Assembly (NCBI RefSeq): GCF_937616625.2
Contig: NC_065570.1
Coordinates: 8,814,001 to 8,878,000, forward strand
DNA: 64,000 bases
From: Mercurialis annua
Taxonomy: Eukaryota; Streptophyta; Magnoliopsida; Malpighiales; Euphorbiaceae
Direction: 5' to 3'
Part shown: in pieces, positions 29,830-40,114 of the stretch
Layout: each line of letters starts with the position of its first letter
Numbering within the stretch: the first letter of the stretch is position 1
Position numbers and translations under genes: made by a program
The notes under the pieces: generated by a model
What the model saw: only the letters and a program-made list of their open reading frames with translations
Database searches by the model: none
Told to the model about the DNA's origin: nothing

Positions 29830-31221
29830 TTAACTTACATACTGCATGAATTCATCATCCTTTAGAAGCTCATCCATCGTCTCAGGAGCCAACACTATTT
29901 CCAAATCAACGGTCCCATTTCCATCTCGTCCAGGAAAGGCTGAGATCTTCCCATCAAATTTGTTGGCCCTACCACTTCTTATCGCCAAAGGCCGGCCCCA
30001 CCCGAAATCATTATCGTACATTGGGAATCTAGGGGAGCTTCCCATGGTGATTGATGCACCATCAAAGTTCCCCAATGGAAATAGCCTTGGCTCCCTTTCC
30101 CAGTCCGCTACACCCTTCCGCACTGTATTATCGTCGTGTGCGACCACGTTTTTGTGTAACAAATCTGCACCCCACTTTAGATCACTTGATAGAAGCTCCC
30201 CGATTGAAGCAACGGTCGGGATGCTTTGTATTGCGTTGCCAAAATAGTAAGGATGTAGCCGCGGCTCTAGCCTGTGACGGCAATTCACAGCCATCCGAAA
30301 CGTCGTCGTTTTTAGTGGAGAGAGATTCCTCGCGCGTGTAACTGACTTCCATAGCTGTGCACATAATGATTGAAACGACGAAATTTCTGCCGTTTTGTTG
30401 TTATTTTTATTGGTTTGATCACCATTATTAGCGACGATTTTCCAACCGTCGTTTTTTTGTTTCCCAAGTATTTCAACTAAATTATTGCCGTTAGCTTTGG
30501 ACTTCAGTTTAAGAATAGCTTCTCTACTGAAGTGAAAAATCCTTTCACGCAATTGTACATCGCCGGAGAACGTAGCTTTGGGACCACCGGCTGGGAATTT
30601 GAGCACAGCCGGAGAGTTAAAAACGGTGTCGCGGCTAAAATCTGGTGACTTACTGATTTTCAAGAAGTCGGCGCCGCCTTTACAAATTTCAGCAAAAGTA
30701 TTAAAAAAATGCCAAAACGACGTACCATCAGTAACTGCATGGTTTATAGTACAGCCAATAAAAGCACCGTCACCTAGCTCCGTCACCTGCACCGCCATTA
30801 ACGGCTTATAATGGCCAGAGTAGCTCAGGGTATAATCAAAAGTAAACAATTCTTTAACATAATCAGGCACGTCATCACTTGGAGAAAGAATGCGTTGAGA
30901 AGAGATATGTCTAGCTTCAGCATGGAGAAACTCAACTCCGGCAGAATTGCAGAGTATATGAACATGGCCGTCGGCGTCCGTCTGGAGACGGCCGGCGAGA
31001 GGAGGGAAGAACGATAGGGTAGTAGAGAGAGAGCGTTTTAGAAATGTGATGAGTTCATCGAAGGGGTACGGTGGATAAGAGAGGAGAACGCCTTTTTGGA
31101 TGTACTGACAAGAGAGCATAGGAAGATCGGAGACGGAGAGTTTTAGGGTTCCGACGTCGGGGGATTCTTGGTCTGGATAAACGGTGCATTTTGAGATGAC
31201 TGTAGTGGAAGAAGTAGGCAT
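29830..31221 (-). CDS. BAHD acyltransferase, single exon
   Basis: 463 residues, close to the family norm. BAHD enzymes are cytosolic and move an acyl group from a CoA thioester to a hydroxyl or amine of a secondary metabolite. The catalytic HxxxD motif is HAVTDG (H161, D165) and the structural DFGWG motif is at 405-409; both are canonical. The N-terminus (VISKCTVYPDQES, LSVSDLPMLSCQYIQKG) and the TFSGDVQLRERIFHFS segment resemble the subgroup of Arabidopsis At3g50280 and EPS1. The substrate cannot be told from sequence, and the EPS1 activity is known only in Brassicaceae. A TATAAA-type box lies 67 bp upstream of the ATG. It stands alone, with no pathway neighbour. Confidence 0.94.
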   Translation of the reverse strand: MPTSSTTVISKCTVYPDQESPDVGTLKLSVSDLPMLSCQYIQKGVLLSYPPYPFDELITFLKRSLSTTLSFFPPLAGRLQTDADGHVHILCNSAGVEFLHAEARHISSQRILSPSDDVPDYVKELFTFDYTLSYSGHYKPLMAVQVTELGDGAFIGCTINHAVTDGTSFWHFFNTFAEICKGGADFLKISKSPDFSRDTVFNSPAVLKFPAGGPKATFSGDVQLRERIFHFSREAILKLKSKANGNNLVEILGKQKNDGWKIVANNGDQTNKNNNKTAEISSFQSLCAQLWKSVTRARNLSPLKTTTFRMAVNCRHRLEPRLHPYYFGNAIQSIPTVASIGELLSSDLKWGADLLHKNVVAHDDNTVRKGVADWEREPRLFPLGNFDGASITMGSSPRFPMYDNDFGWGRPLAIRSGRANKFDGKISAFPGRDGNGTVDLEIVLAPETMDELLKDDEFMQYVS

Positions 31222-31287
31222 TTTTGTAATTTAGAAGTGGGAAAATTATGTGTTTGGTGAGTGAGAAAATGGAAGCAGTGGAGGGGT

Positions 31288-31295
31288 TTATATAG
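31288..31295 (-). promoter_or_regulatory. TATA box of the BAHD gene
   Basis: TATATAAA on the minus strand, 67 bp before the ATG at 31221, would leave a leader of roughly 35-45 bases. Confidence 0.6.
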
Positions 31296-31606
31296 GAGAA
31301 AGAAAAAGAGTTGGATTCATGAACTTGGTAGTTTCGTGGTGGTTGATTTTCTGTTTTGTTTTTGTTTTGTTTGAGTGTACTATTCATTAAATTTTTATGG
31401 ATTTTTTATCAACAGAAGATGTATGAAAAGAGACCAATGAAAGAGAAAGAACTAATTAGACACGTGGACACCACACTCAATTATTTAACAGTAAGCCATA
31501 GTTGTATTTAATGGATTTATCAGAAAATTAAGGATGAGAAGTGATTAATTAGCTACTTATGGAAAACCTGTGATTAATTAGCTAAATATAACCGTTAGGG
31601 GCTAAT
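31296..31606 (-). other. BAHD upstream region up to the LTR breakpoint
   Basis: AT-rich; no gene or recognised element. The repeat-derived sequence begins abruptly at 31607, so the BAHD promoter is at most about 385 bp before retroelement DNA. Confidence 0.6.
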
Positions 31607-33128
31607 TATGATAGTCACGCTATGCGCCCGCACAGCGGGTCCGGGGGACCGAAATGGATTTTTAACCTAATTCGACCCGAATTTCGATAATTTTGAATAT
31701 TAAATCCTAAAATTCAATAAAAGACCTCGATAAGTCAAAAAGTGAGATTTAGCTCGACGTTTTACGCGAGTAACGATAATGAAAAACGTTAAGGAAATTA
31801 TATTATTCTCGAATACGAGGAATAGTATTCGATAAGTCGTGGATACGACTAAGAATTTCTGGATACGTGAATAACAATAGAATGAAACCAATACTTAAAT
31901 TACGAAAGTATTATACTTATAAACATTTGAATTGCGTCTGACTATTAAACGTTAATTAATATGTATCAGACGTACGACCAGGCAGTGAGGGCACTAGATG
32001 TGTACTAGTACGGGCATATTACCACATCGATCTTATTGTAGAGTGGATAGCGGTCACTGTGAGTTGCACTTTACTTACGTGTATAATATATTAAAGTTAT
32101 TTTATATAGATATATATACTGTTTATATGCATCGCATTACATATAATTGATTGAAATTTTATGTGTTTACTTAATTTCTATATACGAGAACTAGTATGCG
32201 ATCCGAAGAAACTAGCTACCTATTGGGTGTCAATAGGCTGTGTGATCACCAGTATTGAGTCAGTCTAGTGTGTTTGCATTTGAGAAATGATAAGACACAG
32301 CTGGGAGCTGACGATGATTATGAAATTTATGATTGGGTATATGATTTTGATACGAGTGAGCACTCGGCTACGGTGTAGTCTGGAGTCCCCGTATCTAGTG
32401 GCTGGGCCACCAGCGAGTTGGACTCGCAATTGATATTTACAATTGGGTTGAATGATATATGATTATTCGAGAGATGTGTCGCATGCTAGGATATTAGTTT
32501 CGTACGGATTAAATACACGTTTATATGTTTTATATTATTGTTTCTTGAAATGTGATGCTATATTTTATGATAATACCGTTAGTAAATGCGCACTCACTCA
32601 GTATTTTCCCAAATACTGACCCCTCACCTTTGATGTTTTTCAGGTGCTTAGTTTGTGGACCTAGCTAGAGGCCAATTTTGAAGTCCAGAAGTCAGCTGTA
32701 TATGTTAGTTTCTGACTTCTGTGAATGCTGTAGTAGTGGTCCTTTGTCGGTAGTATAGTAGCCTAGACAGCAGTTCATTTTGATTGTATATATTAACTGC
32801 TGTCACTGTTTTATATGCATTTTGATAGGCTACATGTTTGGTATATGATTCACGGCCCCAGATGCCGGTGTGATGTTTTGAGACACTAACTGATGTATAT
32901 AGTACCGCGAGGCCAGTTCGTACAGGGTACGGTAACTAGAGCCCGCGAGGTCAACAGAACAGTTAGTGTAAATGTTTATATATGTTATATATTTGCTTCT
33001 GTTGTGTTACACTGTTTGTTATTATTATTTGCGAAAAATTATTTGTGATTTTAGGCTTGCTACGGGTTCCGGAGCTACCACTCCCGTTCCCTAGCGCCGG
33101 TTGCGGCTTTATATTTTGGGTTGTGACA
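31607..33128 (+). repeat. Truncated 5' LTR
   Basis: Begins TATGATAGTCACGC, corresponding to 38282 inside the 3' LTR, and ends GTTGTGACA. About 24 substitutions and one indel distinguish it from the 3' copy. Confidence 0.9.
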
Positions 33129-33132
33129 ATGT

Positions 33133-33144
33133 TGTTATCAGAGC
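33133..33144 (+). promoter_or_regulatory. Primer binding site, initiator tRNA-Met type
   Basis: TGTTATCAGAGC, four bases after the LTR, matches the common plant TGGTATCAGAGC at 11 of 12 positions. Confidence 0.75.
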
Positions 33145-33601
33145 AGTTTGGTCCAGTTACCACTGCTAGTTTTGTCTGATTATCTGTTCGATTGGTAGTA
33201 TTTGTCAGTAAGTATACCTAGGAACTACTGCAGCATTGAGTCGGACCCTAGTTGTCTGCATTTGATTGATATGTGCATTGTTAATAAGCTTTATAACGCG
33301 CGCGAACCAGGACTATTAAGTTAGTAAGTGAATAGTATCTGTTTATGCGGACGACGAAGGCAACTAAGAATTTGTTACTTATGTTAAGAGATAGAAAGTG
33401 GTTATATGTTTGCAAAGTACGAACGATTGAGGTAATTACGTGATTATTACTTGCGCTGAGGTTATTAAATGTTTATCTGCTTGTGAATTACGTACGGCTG
33501 GATTACATGCTAAATGTTTACAGCATTTATAAATTGATGTTGGGATTGCGTGTGAAGTGGGCTCAGATGGTCGCTTACGTTTGAAATTGTTTCTTTTCAG
33601 C
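33145..33601 (+). other. Leader between primer site and gag-like ORF
   Basis: Roughly 450 bp with no gene seen; the expected untranslated leader and packaging region. Confidence 0.5.
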
Positions 33602-34039
33602 ATGTCTGGGCAAAACGGAGCTCAGTCGCATGCTGAGGAAGAACGGGAGGAAGCGCCTCCTATATTTCAAAACGGGTTTCATAATGAAGTAGGCGAACCA
33701 TCTGGGGTCCATCAGAATGGATTCCACGCAAATACTAGAGCATCGCCAGAAATATATCAAAATGGCTATATGTCTGTGTCGGAGATAGGTAGTTCTTCTG
33801 GAAACAGAGTTAGAGTGCATTCACCGGAGATAGAATACAGCGAAGAAGAGGAAGAGGATCCGGAAGAAGATCCGGAAGAGGATCCTGAAGAAGACCTTGA
33901 GGAAGATCCTGAGGAGGATCCAGAAGAAGAATTAGAAGAAGAAGCAGAAGAGGCAGATCCTCAGGAAGGAGAGTATGAAGAAGAAGAAGAGTTAGATGAA
34001 TTAGACGTCGAAGAGTACAGAGGTGACTATTTCTGGTAG
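33602..34039 (+). CDS. Gag-leader-like acidic protein with three QNG repeats
   Basis: I chose the ATG at 33602 (ATGTCTGGGC), giving 145 residues. Three repeats with the pattern [FHY]QNG[FY] (about residues 18-55) are followed by a very acidic tract (about 84-140) of repeated DPEE units encoded by GATCCTGAAGAA-type repeats. No catalytic or zinc motif is present. The frame overlaps the next one by 17 bases in a different phase, so the two may once have formed one protein. Function is unknown. Confidence 0.55.
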   Translation: MSGQNGAQSHAEEEREEAPPIFQNGFHNEVGEPSGVHQNGFHANTRASPEIYQNGYMSVSEIGSSSGNRVRVHSPEIEYSEEEEEDPEEDPEEDPEEDLEEDPEEDPEEELEEEAEEADPQEGEYEEEEELDELDVEEYRGDYFW

Positions 34040-34616
34040 TGTGCGGAGATACCGCAATTTGAGGAAAGATGCAGACATAGCTAACGGTCAGGCGCAGATA
34101 GCCCTAAACAAGGTTAGGAGGCAGATGCGTTCTTTTTCTAGAGGGATGTTGACTGTAGAAGCGTACTCTATTGATTTTCTGCGGATGGCTGAAGGAGTCC
34201 CTAATATGAATGAAGACAATAGGACCATTAATCGTAGGTATGTCAGGGTTTTAGGACCTCAGTTTGATGAGCTGTATGAGCACGTGGACGAACATTTTAG
34301 TACGCTTACTACAATGGCCCGTAGGATTGAAACAGAGCATGAGCGGGCGGGTGATCCGGTACGACCCTATTACTTTAGACGTGAGTACCACCCAGAGTAC
34401 GTCAGTACGTCCTCCAGAACTACAACCAACCCTTACTTTGTTCAAAGAGGTGGAAGAAACTCCAGTAGAACAGTTAGGGGCCGACATACAGGTGTAGTTA
34501 TTAGGGAACCTAACGTTCCGCGTCAGGCACCTCCAGGTATTAGTGATTTACGTACTTTAAGTAATTGTGTTTATGTGTTTGCATTATTGTGTTTATATAA
34601 TTGCTGCATTGCATAA
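34023..34616 (+). CDS. Gag-like fragment of the chromovirus-like element
   Basis: 197 residues open from 34023. The stretch GMLTVEAYSIDFLRMAEGVP, followed by TINRRYVRVLGPQFDELYEHV and LTTMARRIETEHE, follows the layout of plant Ty3/gypsy gag (helical capsid-like domain ending in an IE-rich helix). No CCHC knuckle follows and no protease. It probably continues the 33602 frame through a frame shift near 34023-34039. A frame break, deletion or programmed shift cannot be told apart here. Confidence 0.6.
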   Translation: MTISGSVRRYRNLRKDADIANGQAQIALNKVRRQMRSFSRGMLTVEAYSIDFLRMAEGVPNMNEDNRTINRRYVRVLGPQFDELYEHVDEHFSTLTTMARRIETEHERAGDPVRPYYFRREYHPEYVSTSSRTTTNPYFVQRGGRNSSRTVRGRHTGVVIREPNVPRQAPPGISDLRTLSNCVYVFALLCLYNCCIA

Positions 34617-37382
34617 TAGAATGTCAGTAATAGGGTATGCCTATATGATAGATCCTCGGAAAGCGAGAACCTATAGGAAGCGTTGTAGTTAAACACGCGC
34701 CTAATAAAAGAATAGATAAACATAACTCACAAAAACAATAATATAATATACACTACATAATACATCTGTAGTGAACGTAATTCCTATATTACGTTCTAGA
34801 AACTATAAAGGTAAAGAAAGATTATTACAAAAGGAAAATCAATGTGGAACATCGACCCTTGCGTTGTACCTGACGTGGTACAGAGCATCGGAGATGTGGA
34901 TATGATGATTACAGCAGTAGAAAATTTTGAATTTAATTGAGTTGTCGGAGATATGGAGAAAGAAGGGTTGTGACAGAAGAATAGTCTGTAAATGACAGAA
35001 AAATTTGACAGCAATACAAAAATTTGAAATATACCCAATAAGTGTAAAGAAGGCCGTTAATAGTCGCAGAGCGTGTAATCTAGAGTAAACTTATGATTTT
35101 ATGAGAATGTTGAAAGTTTTTATGAATTTTTAAGGTACAATTGTGCTCAGACATCGCATGTGATATTGCATAATCACGATAGAAATGCATCAGAAACTGA
35201 TTTTCAAAATGTAGAATCATGCATCATGTCTTTATAATGACAAAGAAAATGCAATTTCGAGCAACTCCTTGGTGATGAGAGGTGTCATCACTCTGAGCAA
35301 CAATTGTACTAATGATTTTTAATGATTTATGAAAAGTAGTTTCGAAAGAGCTGCGCAGCCAAATGAAGTTTTAAAATCGTTTTGTTCAGTAAGTAAACTC
35401 GGATGTAAAGCCCTGCGACAAATAGTAAAAGATTTTTAATAAATAAAAATAAAAATTGTAAAAGAAACTCCAATAACAGAATAAAGCCATGTTAATAATT
35501 TTTGCAGCAAGGCTAATAAAGTTAAAGGAGAATGTGAATAAGGAATTATCGCCGGAAAGCATACGCGGGTAAGCTGCGATACACTAGCAATATCTAAAGA
35601 TATAACAATTATCCTTATGCAAGAGTAAAGGGTGAAACGACAGGGAGTCGTGCTAGACGAAGGAAACGTAACAAGTACATAAGAACGGTATATGATTATT
35701 CTTATGTGGAAATAGATAGGGTAGCAATCCAAAGTCATAATTGAAAATAAAAATAAAAATTTAAAGGTATAGAGGATGAGAAGATGATACTATGAATGAT
35801 AAATATCAAGTGATATTTAACCTTATCAATATCAGTGTTTGAAGATACAGAAGTAGAAAGAAAAGGAGATACAAACGACGAAGTAGACGATTTTGCAAAA
35901 CGTGAAGGTTTAAGGTTTGATAGATTAAGAGAGATGATGATGCTACATGACTGATATTAAGTAAAGTTATTAATGTCAGCATTAAGAGTTATAAGTTGCG
36001 TTAACAGAAAGAAGAAAGGTTAAGTGTAAAAGTTTTAACATAAGGAAAAGACACACGTATAGGCGTATGTATCAGTAAATGTAGAATGGTGAAAGATATG
36101 AAAGAAAGTATAATGAGGAAACTCATATACCCTCAAAATTTTACAAAATGATTAGAGGCATGAAAAGTTTTAAGAATATGCGAGAAGGATTATCGGAAGA
36201 AAGCAGCAATACCAGAGCTCTTATAGATAGAAGAAAGGTGTAATGAATACAGTAAGTAAAGAATAAAGTGATACTTTATTGTTATTGGACAGATAGGAGT
36301 GAACTATATCTAAGGAGCCACGATGACATACGAATGAGAGGTGGTGTTAGTATAAAGAAATTAAGTTATTAAGAATCTACTGAGTATGTTAAGGATAAAA
36401 GTTAAAGATGAAGTTAGTTAAAGGTTAAAGATAAGAAAGAAATTCAATGAAGGTTAATTAACAAGAAAGATTCTTATGAGGTCATTATGAATGAGAAATT
36501 ATGATATAAAGGAAAGACTGTTTTGACTGATAAGTCAATAGAAGATTCGAGACGAACCTCAAAGGAACAACTAAAGACAAGAGAATAGAATAAGAATATG
36601 ACTTGTACTAAAAGGTAACTGTACAAGTCATACGATTAAAAGTAACGTGAAATGAAACGTATAAGACAATGATAAGGGATGCCAAATCACGACTAACAGA
36701 ACGACGAGGAGTTCACGGGAGGTTAAAGAAGCAAAGGAGAAAGAAATCGAAAATAGTAAAGAATGTATCCGGGTCAACTATTTGAAGAAATAATAAGTAT
36801 ATTAGATAGAGTGCAGTTCGAGAAAGATTGATTAATAAAAAGCGAGGTGGCAGGCAATGATCGAGAGGAGTAAGAAATGATAAGAACCAGTAAGAAAGGA
36901 AGGTGATAATTACAGATGATAATAAAGATCATAACCGCAGGTTGTGATTGCGAGACAAGACATTCATAGAAATATGAACAAAGTAAGTATGTCAATAAGG
37001 ATGAAAATGGCGCGTCGTGACCATTTACGTAAAAAGAAGACTAGTAGCAACATATAGCTACTAAGAATGGAATGAGGAAATGAGAAAACATTAGATTATG
37101 ATTAGCGCCAACTAGGTAGCAATGATGCAAGGACTACAATATCAAGAATACGTCCAAGGATCATACTGTTTTGGAAAAGATAATAGATAAGACGAAGGTA
37201 CCAGTAAGAGAATTTTCAACGATGTGACAGCAAACAGCTATACAAGACAGGAAGCTATAAGAAGAGAGCTGAAAATTAAAGTACAAGAAAAGATACAACT
37301 AATATGTGTTAATGGACGCTAAGGAGGCAATAAGGATAAGTTAAGATCCCAACAAGATTTATGAAAATTCGAGGACGAATTT
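34617..37382 (+). other. Interior of the LTR element without recognisable pol
   Basis: 2.8 kb, strikingly rich in A and G on the plus strand. No RT, RNase H, integrase or protease motif is seen in any frame; only short frames exist. It may be a heavily decayed pol or unrelated filler, as in large retrotransposon derivatives. The last bases before the polypurine tract (AAAATTCGAGGACGAATTTT) match the standard end of Tekay/Del-type elements. Confidence 0.7.
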
Positions 37383-37399
37383 TTATAAGGGGGAAAGAA
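37383..37399 (+). promoter_or_regulatory. Polypurine tract
   Basis: TTATAAGGGGGAAAGAA lies immediately before the TG of the 3' LTR at 37400. Confidence 0.75.
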
Positions 37400-39804
37400 T
37401 GTAATACCCCAAAATTTTTAAGTATCTAATTGGACCACGTGTCCAGTTTGGATTCGCCAAAGTGGCATTATCGGAAAGTTTTCCGATAAATAAGTTTTAG
37501 CAGGTCGATTTTAGAAAAGATAATTTCGGAGAAAATTTATATTATATTTCAATTCTGAAGTTAGAATTGGAATAAAAAAGAAAAATGTCAAGAATAGTCC
37601 AAAATTGGGCACAGGGACCAAAGTGGTAATTTAGCCACTTTGTGTCGAAAATAGAAATATTGGATTTTGACGGGAAAGTGCTAATATCGAGCTTTGTATT
37701 ATTTATCGGATATAAATAATACGTAGAAGTCGTAATAAAAGAGTTTAACGATTTAGCTATGGACTAAATCGTACGAAAGAAAAGTTTGAAAGATAAAGTG
37801 TAACAAGGAAAGAAAGGAAGGACTAAATCGGACTTTTAGCCATTTAATATAAGAATTTCCATTTGAATGAAGGAAGGCATCAGAGAGTGAGGATCCAGAA
37901 GCTTCATTTTCCATCGATCAACTTCGTTTCTTTACGGTTTCTCCGTTCGACGTCCGATTCAAGCGATTTTCGCGGCGATTTCTTCGGAATCGAAGGCTCT
38001 ATCTATTCTAAGCTTCAAATTAAGGTAAAATTCTTGAAATTTGGTGTGATATTCGAATTTATGGGCTGTTTTGGTAAAGGATGTGAATTTGACGTTTTTG
38101 GCTCGGTTTAAGTGTTTTGGTAAAAACGGAACTATGGATTTTGAAGGATTTGAGGTTGTTGATGTGTGAAGTAGGTCGGGGTGCGGCGAAACGGCCCCGA
38201 AACGATGTTTCCAGGGCCGAGCATAGCGAGCAGCTATGCGCCCGCATAGCCAGGCAAGGCTATGCGAGCGCATGGCCAAGCTATGATAGTCACGCTATGC
38301 GCCCGCACAGCGGGTCCGGGGGACCGAAATGGATTTTTAACCTAATTCGACCCGAATTTCGATAATTTTGAATATTAAACCCTAAAATTCAATAAAAGAC
38401 CTCGATAAGTCAAAAAGTGAGATTTAGCGCGACGTTTTACGCGAGTAACGATAATGAAAAGCGTTAAGGAAATTGTATTATTCTCGAATACAAGGAATAG
38501 TATTCGATAAGTCGTGGATACGGCTAAGAATTTCTGGATACGTGAATAACACTAGAATGAAACCAATACTTAAATTACGAAAGTATTATACTTATAAACA
38601 TTTGAATTGCGTCTGACTATTAAACGTTAATTAATATGTATCAGACGTACGACCAGGCAGTGAGGGCACTAGAGGTGTACTAGTACGGGCATATTACCAC
38701 ATCGATCTTATTGTAGAGTGGATAGCGGTCACTGTGAGTTGTACTTTACTTACGTGTATAATATATTAAAGTTATTTTATATAGATATATATACTGTTTA
38801 TACGCATCGCATTACATATAATTGATTGAAATTTTATGTGTTTACTTAATTTCTATATACAAGAACTAGTATGCGATCCGAAGAAACTAGCTACCTATTG
38901 GGTGTCAATAGGCTGTGTGATCACCAGTATTGAGTCAGTCTAGTGTGTTTGCATTTGAGAAATGATGAGACACAGCTGGGAGCTGATGATGATTATGAAA
39001 TTTATGATTGGGTATATGATTTTGATACGAGTGAGCACTCGGCTACGGTGTAGTCTGGAATCCCCGTATCTAGTGGCTGGGCCACCAGCGAGTTGGACTC
39101 GCAATTGATATTTACAATTGGGTTGAATGATATATGATTATTCGAGAGATGTGTCGCATGCTAGGATATTAGTTTCGTACGGATCAAATACACGTTTATA
39201 TGTTTTATATTATTGTTTCTTGAAATGCGATGCTATATTTTTATGATAATACCGTTAGTAAATGCGCACTCACTCAGTATTTTCCCAAATACTGACCCCT
39301 CAGCTTTGATGTTTTTCAGGTGCTTAGTTTGTGGACCTAGCTAGAGGCCAATTTTGAAGTCTAGAAGTCAGCTGTATATGTTAGTTTCTGACTTCTGTGA
39401 ATGCTGCAGTAGTGGTCCTTTGTCGGTAGTATAGTAGCCTAGACAGCAGTTCATTTTGATTGTATATATTAACTGCTGTCACTGTTTTATATGCATTTTG
39501 ATAGGCTACGTGTTTGGTATATGATTCACGGCCCCAGATGCCGGTGTGATGTTTTGAGACACTAACTGATGTATATAGTACCGCGAGGCCAGTTCGTACA
39601 GGGTACGGTAACTAGAGCCCGCGAGGTCAACAGAACAGTTAGTGTAAATGTTTATATATGTTATATATTTGCTTCTGTTGTGTTACACTGTTTGTTATTA
39701 TTATTTGCGAATAATTATTTGTGATTTTAGGCTTGCTACGGGTTCCGGAGCTAACACTCCCGTTCCCTAGCGCCGGTTGCGGCTCTATATTTTGGGTCGT
39801 GACA
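37400..39804 (+). repeat. 3' LTR, full length (2405 bp)
   Basis: Starts TGTAATACCCCAAAATTT, the usual start of chromovirus LTRs, and ends GTCGTGACA. Short open frames inside it (37863, 37959, 38117) are not real genes. 38282-39804 repeats 31607-33128. Confidence 0.88.
38216..38312. repeat. CTATGCG palindrome cluster in the 3' LTR
   Basis: GCTATGCGCCCGCATAGC is a near-perfect dyad (about 38233-38250). It is followed by GGCTATGCGAGCGCATGGCC and CGCTATGCGCCCGCACAGCG, each self-complementary. The truncated 5' LTR begins inside this cluster. Confidence 0.85.
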
Positions 39805-39950
39805 AAAAAATAAAGCGCAGAGTAAAAACATAAATGGCTGACACGCTTAAGGTATGTAAATCAAGTTAGAATTTTAGGGTTATCAAATGCTAATATTTTT
39901 CTAATATAGGTAATTAGCTAATTCTCTCTTGAAGTATTAGATAGTTTGTT

Positions 39951-40114
39951 GAGAAATTATAGAGTGAACCGAATTCGCCATGTAGAATTATAAACCATCC
40001 ATTAAATGCATGACACGTATCAATATTGATTGGATATGACATTTAATTACGGCACGTGTCATGAATTTAATGAATGGTTCATAATTCTACGTGGCGAACT
40101 CGGTTAATTTCTCT
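39951..40114. mobile_element. Foldback MITE (about 164 bp)
   Basis: Arms of some 55-60 bp: the left, with GAATTCGCCATGTAGAATTA, ends ATGACACGT near 40018, and the right begins ACGTGTCATG near 40062 and ends CGGTTAATTTCTCTAG. They pair with few mismatches. No clean duplication was found, so the ends are approximate. Confidence 0.65.

Larger units (their letters stand above)
31607..39804 (+). mobile_element. Non-autonomous chromovirus-like LTR retrotransposon with truncated 5' LTR
   Basis: 31607-33128 is a direct repeat of 38282-39804. The full 3' LTR starts at 37400 (TGTAATACCCC) after a purine tract, so the first ~880 bp of the 5' LTR are absent. A tRNA-iMet primer site follows the 5' LTR. 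The interior has gag-like frames and no recognisable pol. I count about 25 differences over the 1.52 kb shared, roughly 1.6%, far older than the Athila insertion but still modest. No target duplication can be scored because the left end is lost. Confidence 0.88.

Noticed and set aside
29830..31221. Naming the BAHD gene EPS1 or DCR
   Set aside because: Subgroup resemblance alone does not fix the substrate, and EPS1 chemistry is restricted to Brassicaceae as far as I know.
37863..38365. Short ORFs within the 3' LTR
   Set aside because: They lie in LTR sequence, are not shared with a conserved protein, and overlap on both strands.
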